The notes beneath the pieces were generated by a model. It worked only from the letters and a program-made list of their open reading frames with translations, was not told the DNA's origin and did no database searches. A stretch of DNA of 64,000 bases from contig NC_022124.1 in assembly GCF_000163055.2 (NCBI RefSeq), positions 645,851-709,850 of the forward strand, read 5' to 3'. The translations under genes and the position numbers were made by a program. Source of the stretch: Prevotella sp. oral taxon 299 str. F0039. Lineage in GTDB: Bacteria > Bacteroidota > Bacteroidia > Bacteroidales > Bacteroidaceae. Shown piece after piece: positions 45,778-55,713 of this stretch (positions within the stretch are counted from its first letter, which is position 1; every line of letters starts with the position of its first letter).

Positions 45778-46509
45778 ATGGGACAGAAAGTAAATCCGAT
45801 AAGTAACCGACTAGGTATTATTCGTGGTTGGGATTCGAATTGGTTTGGTGGTAAGAACTTTGGTGAAAACCTAGTTGAAGATCAAAAAATTCGTAACTAT
45901 CTAAACGAACGTTTGGCTAAAGCTAGCGTTTCAAAGATTGTTATCGAAAGAACATTGAAACTTGTTACCATCACAATTTGTACAGCTCGCCCAGGTATCG
46001 TTATAGGTAAAGGCGGACAGGATGTTGATAAATTGAAGGAAGAGTTAAAGAAACTCTACAAAAAAGATATTCAAATTAATATCTTCGAAGTAAAGAAGCC
46101 AGAACTTGATGCAAATATTGTAGCTAACAATATCGCAAGACAAGTAGAAGGTAAGATTTCTTATCGTCGTGCAATTAAGATGGCAATCCAAAGTACTATG
46201 CGTGCTGGTGCAGAAGGTATTAAAGTTCAGATCTCTGGACGTTTGAATGGAGCAGAAATGGCAAGAAAAGAAATGTACAAGGAAGGTCGTACTCCTTTGC
46301 ATACTTTCCGTGCTGATATAGATTATTGCCAAGCAGAAGCTCTAACAAAAGTTGGACTTCTAGGAATTAAAGTATGGATTTGTCGTGGAGAAGTTTATGG
46401 AGAACGTGATTTGACTCCAAACTTTACTCAAGACAAACAAAATGGTTCTCGTGCGAATGGTCGTTCAGATCGTCGTGGCGGTAATCGTAAGAGAAACAAT
46501 AATCGTTAA
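45778..46509 (+). CDS. rpsC: Small ribosomal subunit protein S3 (uS3)
   Basis: 243 residues with the type II KH domain ([20 protein letters not shown], the GKGG loop) and the C-terminal domain ([14 protein letters not shown]). The last ~20 residues are an Arg/Asn/Gly-rich tail. 9 bp after rplV. Confidence 0.97.
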   Translation: MGQKVNPISNRLGIIRGWDSNWFGGKNFGENLVEDQKIRNYLNERLAKASVSKIVIERTLKLVTITICTARPGIVIGKGGQDVDKLKEELKKLYKKDIQINIFEVKKPELDANIVANNIARQVEGKISYRRAIKMAIQSTMRAGAEGIKVQISGRLNGAEMARKEMYKEGRTPLHTFRADIDYCQAEALTKVGLLGIKVWICRGEVYGERDLTPNFTQDKQNGSRANGRSDRRGGNRKRNNNR

Positions 46510-46523
46510 AAGTAATTTTAAAC

Positions 46524-46952
46524 ATGTTACAGCCTAAAAGAGTAAAATATAGAAGACCTCAAGATGGACGTGGAAATAAAGGAAACGCACATCGAGGAAC
46601 ACAGTTGGCTTTTGGCTCATTTGGAATCAAGACACTTGAAGCTAAATGGATTGATAGCCGACAAATAGAGGCCGCTCGTGTAGCAGTGAATCGTTATATG
46701 CAGCGTGAGGGACAAGTCTGGATTAGAATATTCCCAGATAAACCGATAACACGTAAGCCTGCAGACGTACGTATGGGTAAAGGTAAAGGTGATCCCGCAG
46801 GATGGGTAGCACCTGTAACTCCAGGACGTATCCTCTTTGAAGTAGAAGGTGTTAGTTTTGATATTGCTAAGGAAGCACTTCGCTTAGCAGCTCAAAAGTT
46901 ACCTGTAAAGACAAAGTTTATTGTTAGACGTGATTTCGATAAAAACGCTTAA
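46524..46952 (+). CDS. rplP: Large ribosomal subunit protein L16 (uL16)
   Basis: 142 residues: [16 protein letters not shown] start, [14 protein letters not shown], and the peptidyl-transferase loop [19 protein letters not shown]. 14 bp after rpsC. Confidence 0.97.
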   Translation: MLQPKRVKYRRPQDGRGNKGNAHRGTQLAFGSFGIKTLEAKWIDSRQIEAARVAVNRYMQREGQVWIRIFPDKPITRKPADVRMGKGKGDPAGWVAPVTPGRILFEVEGVSFDIAKEALRLAAQKLPVKTKFIVRRDFDKNA

Positions 46953-46955
46953 ACT

Positions 46956-47150
46956 ATGAAGATTAAAGAAGTAAGAGAACTCGACAACAATGTGTTGGTA
47001 GAGAAAATAGAATCAACAGAAGCTCAATTGCATCAATTGAAACTAAATCATGCTGTTTCTCCACTTGCTAATCCATCACAGATTAAGGCTACTCGTCGTG
47101 ATATTGCACGTATGAAAACAGAACTTCATCAAAGAGAACTTAATAAATAA
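46956..47150 (+). CDS. rpmC: Large ribosomal subunit protein L29 (uL29)
   Basis: 64-residue two-helix protein at the tunnel exit (MKIKEVRELDN; QIKATRRDIARMKTELHQRE). 3 bp after rplP. Confidence 0.95.
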   Translation: MKIKEVRELDNNVLVEKIESTEAQLHQLKLNHAVSPLANPSQIKATRRDIARMKTELHQRELNK

Positions 47151-47162
47151 CGAATAGTTCAG

Positions 47163-47420
47163 ATGGAAACAAGAAATTTAAGAAAAGTAAGACAGGGTGT
47201 AGTAGTAAGTGATAAAATGGAAAAGACCATTGTAATCGCTTCTAAGTTCAAAGAAAAGCACCCTATATATGGTAAGTTTGTTCAAAAAACAAAGAAATAC
47301 CATGTGCATGATGAAAAGAATGAGGCAAATGTAGGTGATACAGTCCTCATTATGGAAACCCGTCCTTTGAGTAAAACAAAGAGATGGAGACTAGTTCAAA
47401 TAACAGAAAAAGCTAAGTAA
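47163..47420 (+). CDS. rpsQ: Small ribosomal subunit protein S17 (uS17)
   Basis: 85-residue OB-fold protein, an early 16S binder: [49 protein letters not shown] (cited in part). 2 bp before rplN. Confidence 0.96.
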   Translation: METRNLRKVRQGVVVSDKMEKTIVIASKFKEKHPIYGKFVQKTKKYHVHDEKNEANVGDTVLIMETRPLSKTKRWRLVQITEKAK

Positions 47421-47422
47421 TT

Positions 47423-47788
47423 ATGATACAGGCAGAATCAAGACTTACAGTATGTGATAATAGCGGAGCTCGCGAGGCACTTTGTATTCGTGTCTTAGGC
47501 GGAACTCGTCGCCGTTATGCTAGTGTTGGAGACGTTATTGTCGTAGCTGTCAAAAACGTTATCCCATCAAGTGATGTTAAAAAAGGTGCGGTATCAAAGG
47601 CTTTAATCGTTAGAACAAAGAAAGAAATCCGTCGTGCTGATGGTTCTTATATTCGTTTCGACGATAATGCTTGTGTATTACTTAATAATGCTGGTGAACT
47701 TCGTGGTAGCCGTATTTTCGGTCCTGTAGCTCGTGAGTTACGTGCTGTGAATATGAAAGTTGTTTCTTTAGCACCTGAAGTTCTTTAA
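47423..47788 (+). CDS. rplN: Large ribosomal subunit protein L14 (uL14)
   Basis: 121 residues at the subunit interface: [37 protein letters not shown] and [13 protein letters not shown]. Complete. Confidence 0.97.
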   Translation: MIQAESRLTVCDNSGAREALCIRVLGGTRRRYASVGDVIVVAVKNVIPSSDVKKGAVSKALIVRTKKEIRRADGSYIRFDDNACVLLNNAGELRGSRIFGPVARELRAVNMKVVSLAPEVL

Positions 47789-47808
47789 CAAAATAAAATA
47801 ATACAGTA

Positions 47809-48129
47809 ATGAGTAAATTACATATTAAGAAAAACGATACAGTTATTGTCCTATCTGGTGAAGATAAGGGCAAGACTGGCAAAGTGCTAAAAGTCTTTGT
47901 AGATGAGAATCGTGCACTTGTTGAAGGTATACGTATCGTCTCTAAAAGCACTAAGCCTTCTGCAAAAAATCCTCAAGGAGGAATTGTAAAACAAGAATCA
48001 CCAATCCATATTTCAAATTTAAGTTTGGTTGATCCTAAAACAGGTAAAGCTACTCGTGTAGGTATCAAGAAAAACGAAGATGGAACAAAAGTACGTGTTT
48101 CTAAAAAATCAGGGGAGGTTATCAAATAA
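47809..48129 (+). CDS. rplX: Large ribosomal subunit protein L24 (uL24)
   Basis: 106 residues with a KOW motif ([20 protein letters not shown]), an assembly initiator of 50S. The final A of its stop codon is the first base of the rplE ATG. Confidence 0.96.
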   Translation: MSKLHIKKNDTVIVLSGEDKGKTGKVLKVFVDENRALVEGIRIVSKSTKPSAKNPQGGIVKQESPIHISNLSLVDPKTGKATRVGIKKNEDGTKVRVSKKSGEVIK

Positions 48130-48683
48130 TGGATACAGCACAATTAAAGAAAATCTATAAAGAAAGCATTGCTCCCGCATTGCAAAAGCAATTTAATTAT
48201 TCTTCAGCAATGCAAATTCCAGTTTTGAAAAAGATTGTGATCAATCAAGGCTTGGGTGATGCTACTCAAGATAAGAAAATTGTTGATGTTGCAATTAATG
48301 AGATGACAGCCATTACAGGTCAAAAGGCTGTTGCAACTTTCTCAAAGAAAGACATTGCAAACTTCAAATTGCGTAAAAAGATGCCTATCGGTGTCATGGT
48401 AACCCTACGTCGTGAACGTATGTATGAGTTCCTAGAGAAGCTTGTACGTGTTGCTCTTCCACGTATCCGTGACTTCAAAGGTATCGAAACAAGATTTGAT
48501 GGTAAAGGTAATTATACTTTGGGTATCACAGAACAGATTATTTTCCCTGAAATTAATATCGATTCTATTGATCGCATTCAAGGTATGAATATAACATTTG
48601 TTACTTCTGCAACAACAGATGAAGAAGGCTTTGCACTATTGAAAGCTTTTGGCCTTCCATTTAAAAACGCTAAAAACGATTAA
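48129..48683 (+). CDS. rplE: Large ribosomal subunit protein L5 (uL5)
   Basis: 184 residues; binds 5S rRNA and contacts P-site t[20 protein letters not shown] text, [19 protein letters not shown] and [12 protein letters not shown] are present. One-base overlap with rplX. Confidence 0.97.
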   Translation: MDTAQLKKIYKESIAPALQKQFNYSSAMQIPVLKKIVINQGLGDATQDKKIVDVAINEMTAITGQKAVATFSKKDIANFKLRKKMPIGVMVTLRRERMYEFLEKLVRVALPRIRDFKGIETRFDGKGNYTLGITEQIIFPEINIDSIDRIQGMNITFVTSATTDEEGFALLKAFGLPFKNAKND

Positions 48684-48688
48684 GTGAT

Positions 48689-48991
48689 ATGGCAAAAGAA
48701 TCAATGAAAGCTCGTGAAGTTAAGCGCGCAAAATTAGTTGCACGTTATGCTGAAAAGAGAGCTGCTCTAAAAAAAGTAATTGCAACTGCAACTGATATTG
48801 CTGAAGCTTATGAAGCAGCACGTAAGTTGCAATCATTACCAAAGAATGCAAATCCAATTCGTTTACACAATCGTTGTAAAATCACAGGACGTCCTAAGGG
48901 CTATATCCGTCAATTCGGAATATCACGTATCCAATTCCGTGAAATGGCTTCAGCAGGTCTAATTCCTGGAGTAAAGAAAGCAAGTTGGTAA
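48689..48991 (+). CDS. rpsN: Small ribosomal subunit protein S14 (uS14), zinc-free long form
   Basis: 100 residues, the long type. [20 protein letters not shown] retains only one of the four zinc cysteines of the short C+ form, so the protein should not need zinc. 5 bp after rplE. Confidence 0.96.
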   Translation: MAKESMKAREVKRAKLVARYAEKRAALKKVIATATDIAEAYEAARKLQSLPKNANPIRLHNRCKITGRPKGYIRQFGISRIQFREMASAGLIPGVKKASW

Positions 48992-49017
48992 TAAGCGAAA
49001 CTTAGTATTTAATATTG

Positions 49018-49032
49018 TCGGGAAGGTCCCGA
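49018..49032 (+). promoter_or_regulatory. Short hairpin in the rpsN-rpsH gap
   Basis: TCGGG (49018-49022) pairs with CCCGA (49028-49032), loop AAGGT, 20 bp before the rpsH ATG, in one of the few larger gaps (60 bp) of the cluster. No T-run. A regulatory role is speculative. Confidence 0.3.
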
Positions 49033-49051
49033 TTAATTAAAAATTATTTAT

Positions 49052-49447
49052 ATGACAGATCCAATAGCAGATTATCTGACAAGACTCAGAAACGCAATCA
49101 TGGCACATCATCGTGTTGTCGAAGTTCCTGCGTCTAATTTGAAAAAAGAAATCACAAAGATTCTTTTTGAAAAAGGTTACATCTTGAACTATAAGTTCGT
49201 AGAAGATGGACCACAAGGTTTAATAAAGGTTGCATTAAAGTACGACCCTACAACCAAAGCGAGTGCAATTACTAGCTTGAAACGTGTTTCAACTCCGGGA
49301 CTTCGTAAGTATACCGGTTATAAGAACATGCCGAGAGTAATAAATGGATTAGGTATAGCAATTATATCTACATCTAAAGGTGTGATGACAAACAAAGAAG
49401 CTGCAGATCTTAAGATCGGTGGTGAAGTTCTTTGTTATGTATATTAA
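49052..49447 (+). CDS. rpsH: Small ribosomal subunit protein S8 (uS8)
   Basis: 131 residues: DPIADYLTRLRNA at the start, and the C-terminal STSKGVMTNKEA that contacts 16S helix 21. In enterobacteria S8 represses the spc genes by binding mRNA. Confidence 0.97.
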   Translation: MTDPIADYLTRLRNAIMAHHRVVEVPASNLKKEITKILFEKGYILNYKFVEDGPQGLIKVALKYDPTTKASAITSLKRVSTPGLRKYTGYKNMPRVINGLGIAIISTSKGVMTNKEAADLKIGGEVLCYVY

Positions 49448-49459
49448 TTGGAGGTGAAT

Positions 49460-50026
49460 ATGTCAAGAATAGGAAAATTGCCAATTAACATTCCTGCTGG
49501 AGTTACAGTAGCTCTTAATAACGGAGTTGTTTCTGTAAAAGGTCCTAAAGGAGAACTTTCACAGAAAGTTGATTCTTCTATTAATGTAAAGGTAGAAGAT
49601 GCTCAAGTTGTCTTGGATATCAACGAAGAAAGCGCAGTAAACTATAAACAAAAACAAGCTTTCCATGGTCTATATCGTTCACTAGTAAACAATATGGTTG
49701 TTGGTGTAAGCGAAGGATATAAGAAAGTATTGGAACTTGTTGGTGTTGGATATCGTGTGTCAAACCAAGGAAATTTGATCGAATTTTCTTTAGGTTATAC
49801 CCACCCTATATTTATTCAGTTACCTAGTGAGATTAAGGTAGAAACAAAATCTGAGAGAAATCAAAACCCATTGATCATCTTAGAATCTTGTGATAAACAA
49901 TTACTAGGACTTGTTTGTGCTAAAATTCGTTCTTTCCGTAAACCAGAACCTTATAAAGGTAAGGGTGTTTTATTCCAAGGTGAAGTTATTCGCAGAAAGT
50001 CTGGTAAAACAGCTGCGGCTAAATAA
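49460..50026 (+). CDS. rplF: Large ribosomal subunit protein L6 (uL6)
   Basis: 188 residues from the ATG at 49460 ([15 protein letters not shown]); an in-frame TTG at 49448 would add four residues and contains the GGAGGTG ribosome-binding stretch, so it is not the start. The C-terminal ICAKIRS-type block ([18 protein letters not shown]) is typical. Confidence 0.96.
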   Translation: MSRIGKLPINIPAGVTVALNNGVVSVKGPKGELSQKVDSSINVKVEDAQVVLDINEESAVNYKQKQAFHGLYRSLVNNMVVGVSEGYKKVLELVGVGYRVSNQGNLIEFSLGYTHPIFIQLPSEIKVETKSERNQNPLIILESCDKQLLGLVCAKIRSFRKPEPYKGKGVLFQGEVIRRKSGKTAAAK

Positions 50027-50043
50027 TTAAAATTATAGGATTT

Positions 50044-50388
50044 ATGACAACAAAGAAAGTTGAAAGACGAATTAAAATAAAATTCCGTATTCGTAAGAAT
50101 GTAAACGGAACAGCAGAGCGTCCACGTCTAAGCGTATTTCGTTCTAACAAGCAAATCTATGCTCAAGTTGTGAATGACTTAACAGGAAAGACTTTGGCAT
50201 CTGCCTCTTCTCTTGGTATGGAAGCTATGCCAAAGAAAGAGCAAGCACAAAAAGTTGGTGAATTAGTAGCAAAGAATGCTCAAGCTGCAGGTATCACTTC
50301 TGTTGTATTTGACCGTAATGGTTATTTATACCATGGACGTATCAAAGAACTAGCAGATGCTGCACGTAATGGCGGTCTTAATTTCTAA
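50044..50388 (+). CDS. rplR: Large ribosomal subunit protein L18 (uL18)
   Basis: 114 residues; 5S rRNA binder: [22 protein letters not shown] (cited in part), [22 protein letters not shown]. 17 bp after rplF. Confidence 0.97.
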   Translation: MTTKKVERRIKIKFRIRKNVNGTAERPRLSVFRSNKQIYAQVVNDLTGKTLASASSLGMEAMPKKEQAQKVGELVAKNAQAAGITSVVFDRNGYLYHGRIKELADAARNGGLNF

Positions 50389-50394
50389 ACGATT

Positions 50395-50907
50395 ATGGCA
50401 ATGAATAAAGTAAAAATAAATAGCGACGTAGAGTTAAAAGACCGCTTGGTTGCAATCAATCGTGTAACAAAAGTTACAAAAGGTGGTAGAACATTTACAT
50501 TTGCAGCAATTGTTGTAGTAGGTGATGGAAATGGAGTTATTGGTTACGGACTAGGTAAAGCTGGTGAAGTAACTGCTGCTATTGCTAAAGGAGTAGAAGC
50601 TGCAAAGAAGAACTTGGTAAAGGTTCCTGTATTAAAAGGAACTATTCCTCATGAAGTTGAGGCACGTTATAGTGGTGCTAAGGTATTCTTACGTCCAGCT
50701 GCTGCCGGTACAGGACTAGTTGCAGGTGGTGCGATGCGTGCTGTTCTTGATAGCGTAGGAGTAAAGGATATCCTTGCAAAATCAAAGGGTTCTTCAAATC
50801 CTCACAACCTTGTAAAAGCTACAATTGAAGCATTAAGCAATGTTCGTGATGCTTACACTATTGCAGGTGTTCGTGGAATTAGTATGGAAAAAGTATTTAA
50901 CGGATAA
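50395..50907 (+). CDS. rpsE: Small ribosomal subunit protein S5 (uS5)
   Basis: 170 residues: double-stranded-RNA-binding-like N-domain ([22 protein letters not shown], cited in part as [12 protein letters not shown]) and C-domain with [14 protein letters not shown] text ([17 protein letters not shown]). A start at the third codon (second Met) is possible. 6 bp after rplR. Confidence 0.97.
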   Translation: MAMNKVKINSDVELKDRLVAINRVTKVTKGGRTFTFAAIVVVGDGNGVIGYGLGKAGEVTAAIAKGVEAAKKNLVKVPVLKGTIPHEVEARYSGAKVFLRPAAAGTGLVAGGAMRAVLDSVGVKDILAKSKGSSNPHNLVKATIEALSNVRDAYTIAGVRGISMEKVFNG

Positions 50908-50918
50908 GGAGTAAATAT

Positions 50919-51095
50919 ATGGCAACAATTAAAATCAAACAAATAAAGAGTGGAATTGGTTATCCAAAAGACCAAAAAGCTACACTTGTTGCATTAGGGC
51001 TTCGTAAGATCTCTCAAGTTGTAGAGATCGAAGATACTCCTTCTATGCGCGGAATGCTTCGTAAAGTACATCATCTTGTAAGTGTAGTTGAATAA
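50919..51095 (+). CDS. rpmD: Large ribosomal subunit protein L30 (uL30)
   Basis: A 58-residue gene. ATG at 50919; translation begins MATIKIKQIKSGIGYPKDQK, continues with LVALGLRKI and ends VHHLVSVVE. The order rpsE-rpmD-rplO confirms it. Confidence 0.96.
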   Translation: MATIKIKQIKSGIGYPKDQKATLVALGLRKISQVVEIEDTPSMRGMLRKVHHLVSVVE

Positions 51096-51116
51096 TAAAT
51101 TTAAATTAGATTAATT

Positions 51117-51563
51117 ATGAAATTAAATACATTGAAACCTGCTGCAGGGTCAACTCATTCACGTCGTCGTCTTGGTCGTGGACCAGGATCTGGCTTGGGT
51201 GGTACTTCTACACGTGGACACAAAGGTGCAAAGGCTCGTTCTGGTTACAAAAGAAAAATTGGTTTCGAGGGTGGTCAGATGCCATTGCAACGTCGTATTC
51301 CTAAAGGTGGATTTAAGAACATTAATCACAAAGAATATTTTGCAGTAAACCTTTCTGTTCTTCAAGAGCTAGCAGAAAACAAGAATCTAACAAAGGTAGG
51401 CTTAGCTGAACTAGTTGACGCAGGTCTAACAAATGGAAAGAAGCTTGTTAAGGTTCTAGGTAATGGAGAATTAAAAGCAAAATTAGAAGTAGAAGCTCAT
51501 GCTTTTTCTAAAACTGCAGAAGAAGCTATCAAAGCAGTAGGTGGTAACACAACTATAATCTAA
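51117..51563 (+). CDS. rplO: Large ribosomal subunit protein L15 (uL15)
   Basis: 148 residues with the Gly/Arg-rich N-terminal extension (RRRLGRGPGSGLGGTSTRG, GHKGAKARSG) and C-terminal globular domain. 3 bp before secY. Confidence 0.97.
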   Translation: MKLNTLKPAAGSTHSRRRLGRGPGSGLGGTSTRGHKGAKARSGYKRKIGFEGGQMPLQRRIPKGGFKNINHKEYFAVNLSVLQELAENKNLTKVGLAELVDAGLTNGKKLVKVLGNGELKAKLEVEAHAFSKTAEEAIKAVGGNTTII

Positions 51564-51566
51564 GAA

Positions 51567-52904
51567 ATGAAAAAGTTTATTGAGACACTAAAGAACTGTT
51601 GGAAGGTAGAAGACCTTAGACAAAGGATTCTTATCACCCTTCTATTTACTGCGATTTATCGCTTTGGCTCGTTTGTTGTTCTCCCAGGAATCAATCCAAG
51701 CCAATTAGAGAAACTTCAATCACAGACAGCTGGTGGCTTAATGTCACTATTAGACATGTTCTCTGGTGGAGCATTTTCTAATGCATCTATTTTTGCATTG
51801 GGTATAATGCCTTACATCTCAGCTTCTATTGTAATGCAACTCTTAGCCATAGCTGTTCCTTATTTCCAAAAGATGCAGCGTGAAGGCGAAAGCGGACACA
51901 AAAAGATAAATTGGTATACACGTTTGCTTACAGTTGGAATTCTTTTATTCCAAGCACCGTCTTACCTTATCAACCTTAAATACCAGGCAAGCCAAGCTTT
52001 GGCTTCTGGTATTTCTTGGGAGGTATTTATGATACCAGCAACAATCATTCTTGCTGCTGGTAGTATGTTTATCTTGTGGTTAGGAGAAAGAATTACTGAT
52101 AAAGGTATAGGAAACGGAGTTTCAATTATTATTATGATTGGTATTATAGCTCGTCTTCCCCAAGCTTTCGCACAAGAAGTTGGTTCACGTTTCCAAGCAA
52201 TCACAGGTGGTGGTCTTGTTATGTTTATTGTAGAGTTACTTATCCTTTACGGAGTAGTATGTGCTGCAATTCTACTAACACAAGGAACACGTAAGGTACC
52301 TGTACAATATGCTAAACGTGTTGTTGGAAATAAACAATATGGTGGTGCTAGACAATACATCCCATTGAAGTTATTTGCAGCAAATGTAATGCCTATTATT
52401 TTTGCGCAAGCTTTAATGTTTATACCTTTAATGTTGGTTAGATTTCAATCAGATAACTCTTCAAGCATCGTACATTCGTTGATGGATAACCACAGCTTAT
52501 TGTACAATTGTATTTATGTTCTCTTGATTATTGCCTTTACGTATTTCTATACAGCAATAACATTGAACCCAACACAGATGTCAGAAGATATGAAACGTAA
52601 TAATGGTTTCATTCCAGGAATCAAACCCGGTAAAGATACTGCAGATTACATTGAGGAGATTATGTCTCGAATAACCTTGCCAGGTTCACTCTTTATAGCT
52701 TTCATTGCTGTTATGCCTGCATTAGCATCATTGGTAAATGTGCAGAATGCGTTCTCACAATTCTTTGGAGGTACTTCTCTTCTAATTCTTGTAGGTGTTG
52801 TAATGGATACTCTACAACAAATAGAAAGTCACCTTATGATGCGTCATTATGATGGCCTATTAAATTCAGGTCATACTCGTAACGCAGGACTTGCAGCATA
52901 TTAG
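51567..52904 (+). CDS. secY: Protein translocase subunit SecY
   Basis: 445-residue, ten-helix channel of the general secretory pathway. The plug-region motif ALGIMPYISASIVMQL, GIGNGVSIIIMIGI and the C-terminal cytosolic loop text (GFIPGIKPGKDTADYIEEI) are clear. Embedded in the spc part of the cluster, between rplO and map as in many bacteria. Confidence 0.98.
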   Translation: MKKFIETLKNCWKVEDLRQRILITLLFTAIYRFGSFVVLPGINPSQLEKLQSQTAGGLMSLLDMFSGGAFSNASIFALGIMPYISASIVMQLLAIAVPYFQKMQREGESGHKKINWYTRLLTVGILLFQAPSYLINLKYQASQALASGISWEVFMIPATIILAAGSMFILWLGERITDKGIGNGVSIIIMIGIIARLPQAFAQEVGSRFQAITGGGLVMFIVELLILYGVVCAAILLTQGTRKVPVQYAKRVVGNKQYGGARQYIPLKLFAANVMPIIFAQALMFIPLMLVRFQSDNSSSIVHSLMDNHSLLYNCIYVLLIIAFTYFYTAITLNPTQMSEDMKRNNGFIPGIKPGKDTADYIEEIMSRITLPGSLFIAFIAVMPALASLVNVQNAFSQFFGGTSLLILVGVVMDTLQQIESHLMMRHYDGLLNSGHTRNAGLAAY

Positions 52905-52918
52905 AAAACATCTCTATA

Positions 52919-53743
52919 ATGGAGATATTTCTAAAAACCGAAGATGAGATATTGCTAGTGAAGCGTGCTAGCCAGCTAGTAAGCAAAACACTTGCTGAAA
53001 TAGCGAAGATAATTCGTCCAGGGATTAGCACGCTTCAATTAGATACTTTAGCAGAAACTTTCATCCGAGATCATGGAGGTATTCCAATATTAAAAGATTT
53101 CCCGAATCCATTTGGAAAACCTTTTCCCGCAACAATCTGTACTTCTCGAAATGCAGTTGTAGCACATGGAATACCAAATAAGAACGAAATCATACAGAAT
53201 GGCGATATTATTTCTGTTGATTGTGCTCTTTTACTCGATGGCTATTGTGGTGATAGCTGCTATACATTTCAAGTCGGAGATGTTCATCCTAGAATGCAGT
53301 ATTTAGTTGAAAATACTAAAGAAGCTTTGAAAAGAGCAATAAACTCAGCAGTAGCGGGAGGACATCTTCAAGATATTGGAAATGCAATTCAAAAGTTTTC
53401 AGAGAGAAAAGGATTAGGAATTGTTCGAGAGTTAACAGGACATGGACTAGGAAAAGAATTGCATGAAGGTCCACAAATTACTAATTATGGTAATAAAGGA
53501 GAAGGACCTTTGTTAAAAAGTAATCTAACACTTGCTATAGAACCTATGCTTACTTTGGGGAATGCAAAGATAGGATTGCTACCAGATAAATGGGAAGTTA
53601 TAACTCTTGATGGTCAGCCGTCAGCACATTTTGAACATACTATTGCAATTCGCAAAGGGCAAACAGAGGTTTTATCCTCATTTGACGAAATAGAAAAGAT
53701 AGAAAGAGAAAATCATAAAATATGGCAAAACAATCTGCGATAG
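52919..53743 (+). CDS. map: Methionine aminopeptidase, type I
   Basis: 274 residues; removes N-terminal Met. Ligands: Asp in [18 protein letters not shown], His in [13 protein letters not shown], Glu in AIEPMLTLG, and FEHTIAI. Short N-terminus without an SH3-binding zinc extension. Its 3' end overlaps infA by 22 bp in another frame, implying translational coupling. Confidence 0.95.
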   Translation: MEIFLKTEDEILLVKRASQLVSKTLAEIAKIIRPGISTLQLDTLAETFIRDHGGIPILKDFPNPFGKPFPATICTSRNAVVAHGIPNKNEIIQNGDIISVDCALLLDGYCGDSCYTFQVGDVHPRMQYLVENTKEALKRAINSAVAGGHLQDIGNAIQKFSERKGLGIVRELTGHGLGKELHEGPQITNYGNKGEGPLLKSNLTLAIEPMLTLGNAKIGLLPDKWEVITLDGQPSAHFEHTIAIRKGQTEVLSSFDEIEKIERENHKIWQNNLR

Positions 53744-53940
53744 AACAAGACGGAACAATTGTTGAAGCATTATCTAATGCAATGTTTCGTGTAGAATTAG
53801 AAAATGGATGTCCTATTACAGCTCACATCTCAGGTAAAATGCGTATGCACTACATCAAGATTTTACCAGGAGATAAAGTTAAAGTAGAAATGAGTCCTTA
53901 TGATTTGACAAAGGGACGTATCGTTTTCCGATATAAATAA
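53722..53940 (+). CDS. infA: Translation initiation factor IF-1
   Basis: 72-residue OB-fold protein that blocks the A site during initiation ([56 protein letters not shown]). Starts within the map coding sequence. Confidence 0.97.
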   Translation: MAKQSAIEQDGTIVEALSNAMFRVELENGCPITAHISGKMRMHYIKILPGDKVKVEMSPYDLTKGRIVFRYK

Positions 53941-53949
53941 AATAGAAAT

Positions 53950-54066
53950 ATGAAGACAAGAGCATCGTTAAAAAAACGCTCAGCAGACTGCAAAATCGTA
54001 CGTCGTAAGGGTCGTTTATTCGTAATTAACAAGAAAAATCCTAAGTTTAAAACACGTCAGGGTTAA
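53950..54066 (+). CDS. rpmJ: Large ribosomal subunit protein L36 (bL36), zinc-free form
   Basis: A 38-residue gene. Translation starts [20 protein letters not shown] and ends NPKFKTRQG. Only one Cys remains of the C-C-C-H zinc site found in the C+ type, so this is the zinc-independent version. 9 bp after infA. Confidence 0.95.
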   Translation: MKTRASLKKRSADCKIVRRKGRLFVINKKNPKFKTRQG

Positions 54067-54072
54067 TTTTAG

Positions 54073-54103
54073 TTGGAAGTTTTAATAAAAAATCGTATCT
54101 TTG
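54073..54103 (+). promoter_or_regulatory. Internal promoter before rpsM
   Basis: TTG (54073-54075), 20 bp, TATCTTTG (54096-54103), in the 115-bp gap after rpmJ. It would allow separate transcription of rpsM-K-D-rpoA-rplQ. Confidence 0.75.
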
Positions 54104-54181
54104 CGATCGATTAGATTTAAAATTAAAAAATCAACTAGTAAAAAGTTAAGGTTTAATCAGTTTTAATTATTAAAATTACAA

Positions 54182-54562
54182 ATGGCAATAAGAATTGTTG
54201 GAGTAGATTTGCCCCAAAATAAGCGTGGCGAAATCGCATTGACTTATGTTTATGGCATTGGTCGAAGTAGTTCAGCAAAGATATTGGATAAAGCCGGCGT
54301 GAGCCGCGACTTGAAGGTTAGTGAATGGACTGACGATCAAGCAGCTAAAATCCGTGAAATTATCGGCGCTGAATTCAAAGTAGAAGGTGATCTCCGTTCA
54401 GAGATCCAAATGAACATCAAGCGTTTGATGGATATTGGTTGTTATCGTGGTATTCGTCACCGTAATGGTCTTCCTGTTCGTGGTCAAAGTACGAAGAATA
54501 ATGCTCGTACTCGTAAGGGTAAGAAGAAGACTGTTGCTAATAAGAAGAAAGCTACTAAGTAA
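54182..54562 (+). CDS. rpsM: Small ribosomal subunit protein S13 (uS13)
   Basis: 126 residues: [40 protein letters not shown] (cited in part as [18 protein letters not shown]) and a Lys-rich tail. First gene of the alpha part of the cluster. Confidence 0.97.
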   Translation: MAIRIVGVDLPQNKRGEIALTYVYGIGRSSSAKILDKAGVSRDLKVSEWTDDQAAKIREIIGAEFKVEGDLRSEIQMNIKRLMDIGCYRGIRHRNGLPVRGQSTKNNARTRKGKKKTVANKKKATK

Positions 54563-54648
54563 AAATAGTTGAAAAGTTAATATAAGTAGCTCTATATTTT
54601 TTTTGAGCAACCCTATTAATACTTTCCACTTTTAAACTAAAAGTAATT

Positions 54649-55038
54649 ATGGCAAAGAAAGCAGCAACATCTAAGAAAAGAAATGTGAGAGTTGACGCAG
54701 TTGGTCAACTTCATGTTCATAGTTCATTCAATAATATTATCGTATCTTTAGCTAACGGAGAAGGACAAGTTATCTCTTGGTCTTCTGCTGGTAAAATGGG
54801 CTTCCGTGGTTCTAAGAAGAATACACCATACGCAGCTCAAATGGCTGGTGAAGATTGTGCTAAAGTAGCTTTTGATCTTGGTCTAAGAAAGGTTAAAGCT
54901 TACGTTAAAGGTCCAGGTAACGGACGTGAGTCTGCAATCCGTGCAGTGCATGGTTCTGGAATTGAAGTTACAGAAATTATCGACGTTACACCATTACCAC
55001 ACAATGGTTGCCGTCCTCCAAAGAGAAGAAAAGTATAA
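54649..55038 (+). CDS. rpsK: Small ribosomal subunit protein S11 (uS11)
   Basis: 129 residues: [39 protein letters not shown] and the C-terminal [13 protein letters not shown]. 86 bp after rpsM. Confidence 0.97.
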   Translation: MAKKAATSKKRNVRVDAVGQLHVHSSFNNIIVSLANGEGQVISWSSAGKMGFRGSKKNTPYAAQMAGEDCAKVAFDLGLRKVKAYVKGPGNGRESAIRAVHGSGIEVTEIIDVTPLPHNGCRPPKRRKV

Positions 55039-55095
55039 TCCTTATTCTAAGGTTTATATAAAAAGAAATTATTTAAAAGCACATTATAATTAATT

Positions 55096-55701
55096 ATGGC
55101 TAGATATATAGGTCCGAAATCTAAGATTGCACGCCGTTTTGGTGAACCCATTTTCGGTGCAGACAAAGTTTTGTCCAAGAGAAACTTCCCTCCTGGACAG
55201 CATGGCAACAACCGTCGTAAGAAGATGTCTGAGTACGGTGTCATGTTGGCAGAGAAGCAAAAGGCTAAATATACTTACGGCGTTCTAGAACGTCAGTTCC
55301 GTAACTTGTTCGAGAAAGCAGCTAAGGCTTCAGGTATTACCGGTGAAGTTTTGCTACAACTTCTAGAGTCTCGTCTTGATAACGTTGTGTTCCGTATGGG
55401 TCTTGCACCTACACGTGCAGCTGCTCGTCAGCTAGTTGGACACAAACATATCATCGTAGATGGTAGTGTTGTAAACATTCCTTCATACTCAGTAAAACCA
55501 GGTCAAGTTATTGGTGTTCGTGAAAAGGCTAAATCTCTAGAAGTTATTGAAACAGCTCTAGCAGGTTTTAACCACAGCAAATATCCTTGGATTGAATGGG
55601 ATAACGCTACAAAGAGCGGTAAATTCTTGCATACTCCTGAGAGAGCAGATATTCCAGAGAACATTAAGGAACAATTAATCGTTGAGTTGTACTCTAAATA
55701 A
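55096..55701 (+). CDS. rpsD: Small ribosomal subunit protein S4 (uS4)
   Basis: 201 residues: [42 protein letters not shown] (cited in part as [12 protein letters not shown]) and the S4 RNA-binding domain [21 protein letters not shown]. The N-terminus lacks zinc cysteines. S4 often autoregulates the alpha genes. Confidence 0.97.
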   Translation: MARYIGPKSKIARRFGEPIFGADKVLSKRNFPPGQHGNNRRKKMSEYGVMLAEKQKAKYTYGVLERQFRNLFEKAAKASGITGEVLLQLLESRLDNVVFRMGLAPTRAAARQLVGHKHIIVDGSVVNIPSYSVKPGQVIGVREKAKSLEVIETALAGFNHSKYPWIEWDNATKSGKFLHTPERADIPENIKEQLIVELYSK

Positions 55702-55713
55702 ATCATTAAATTA

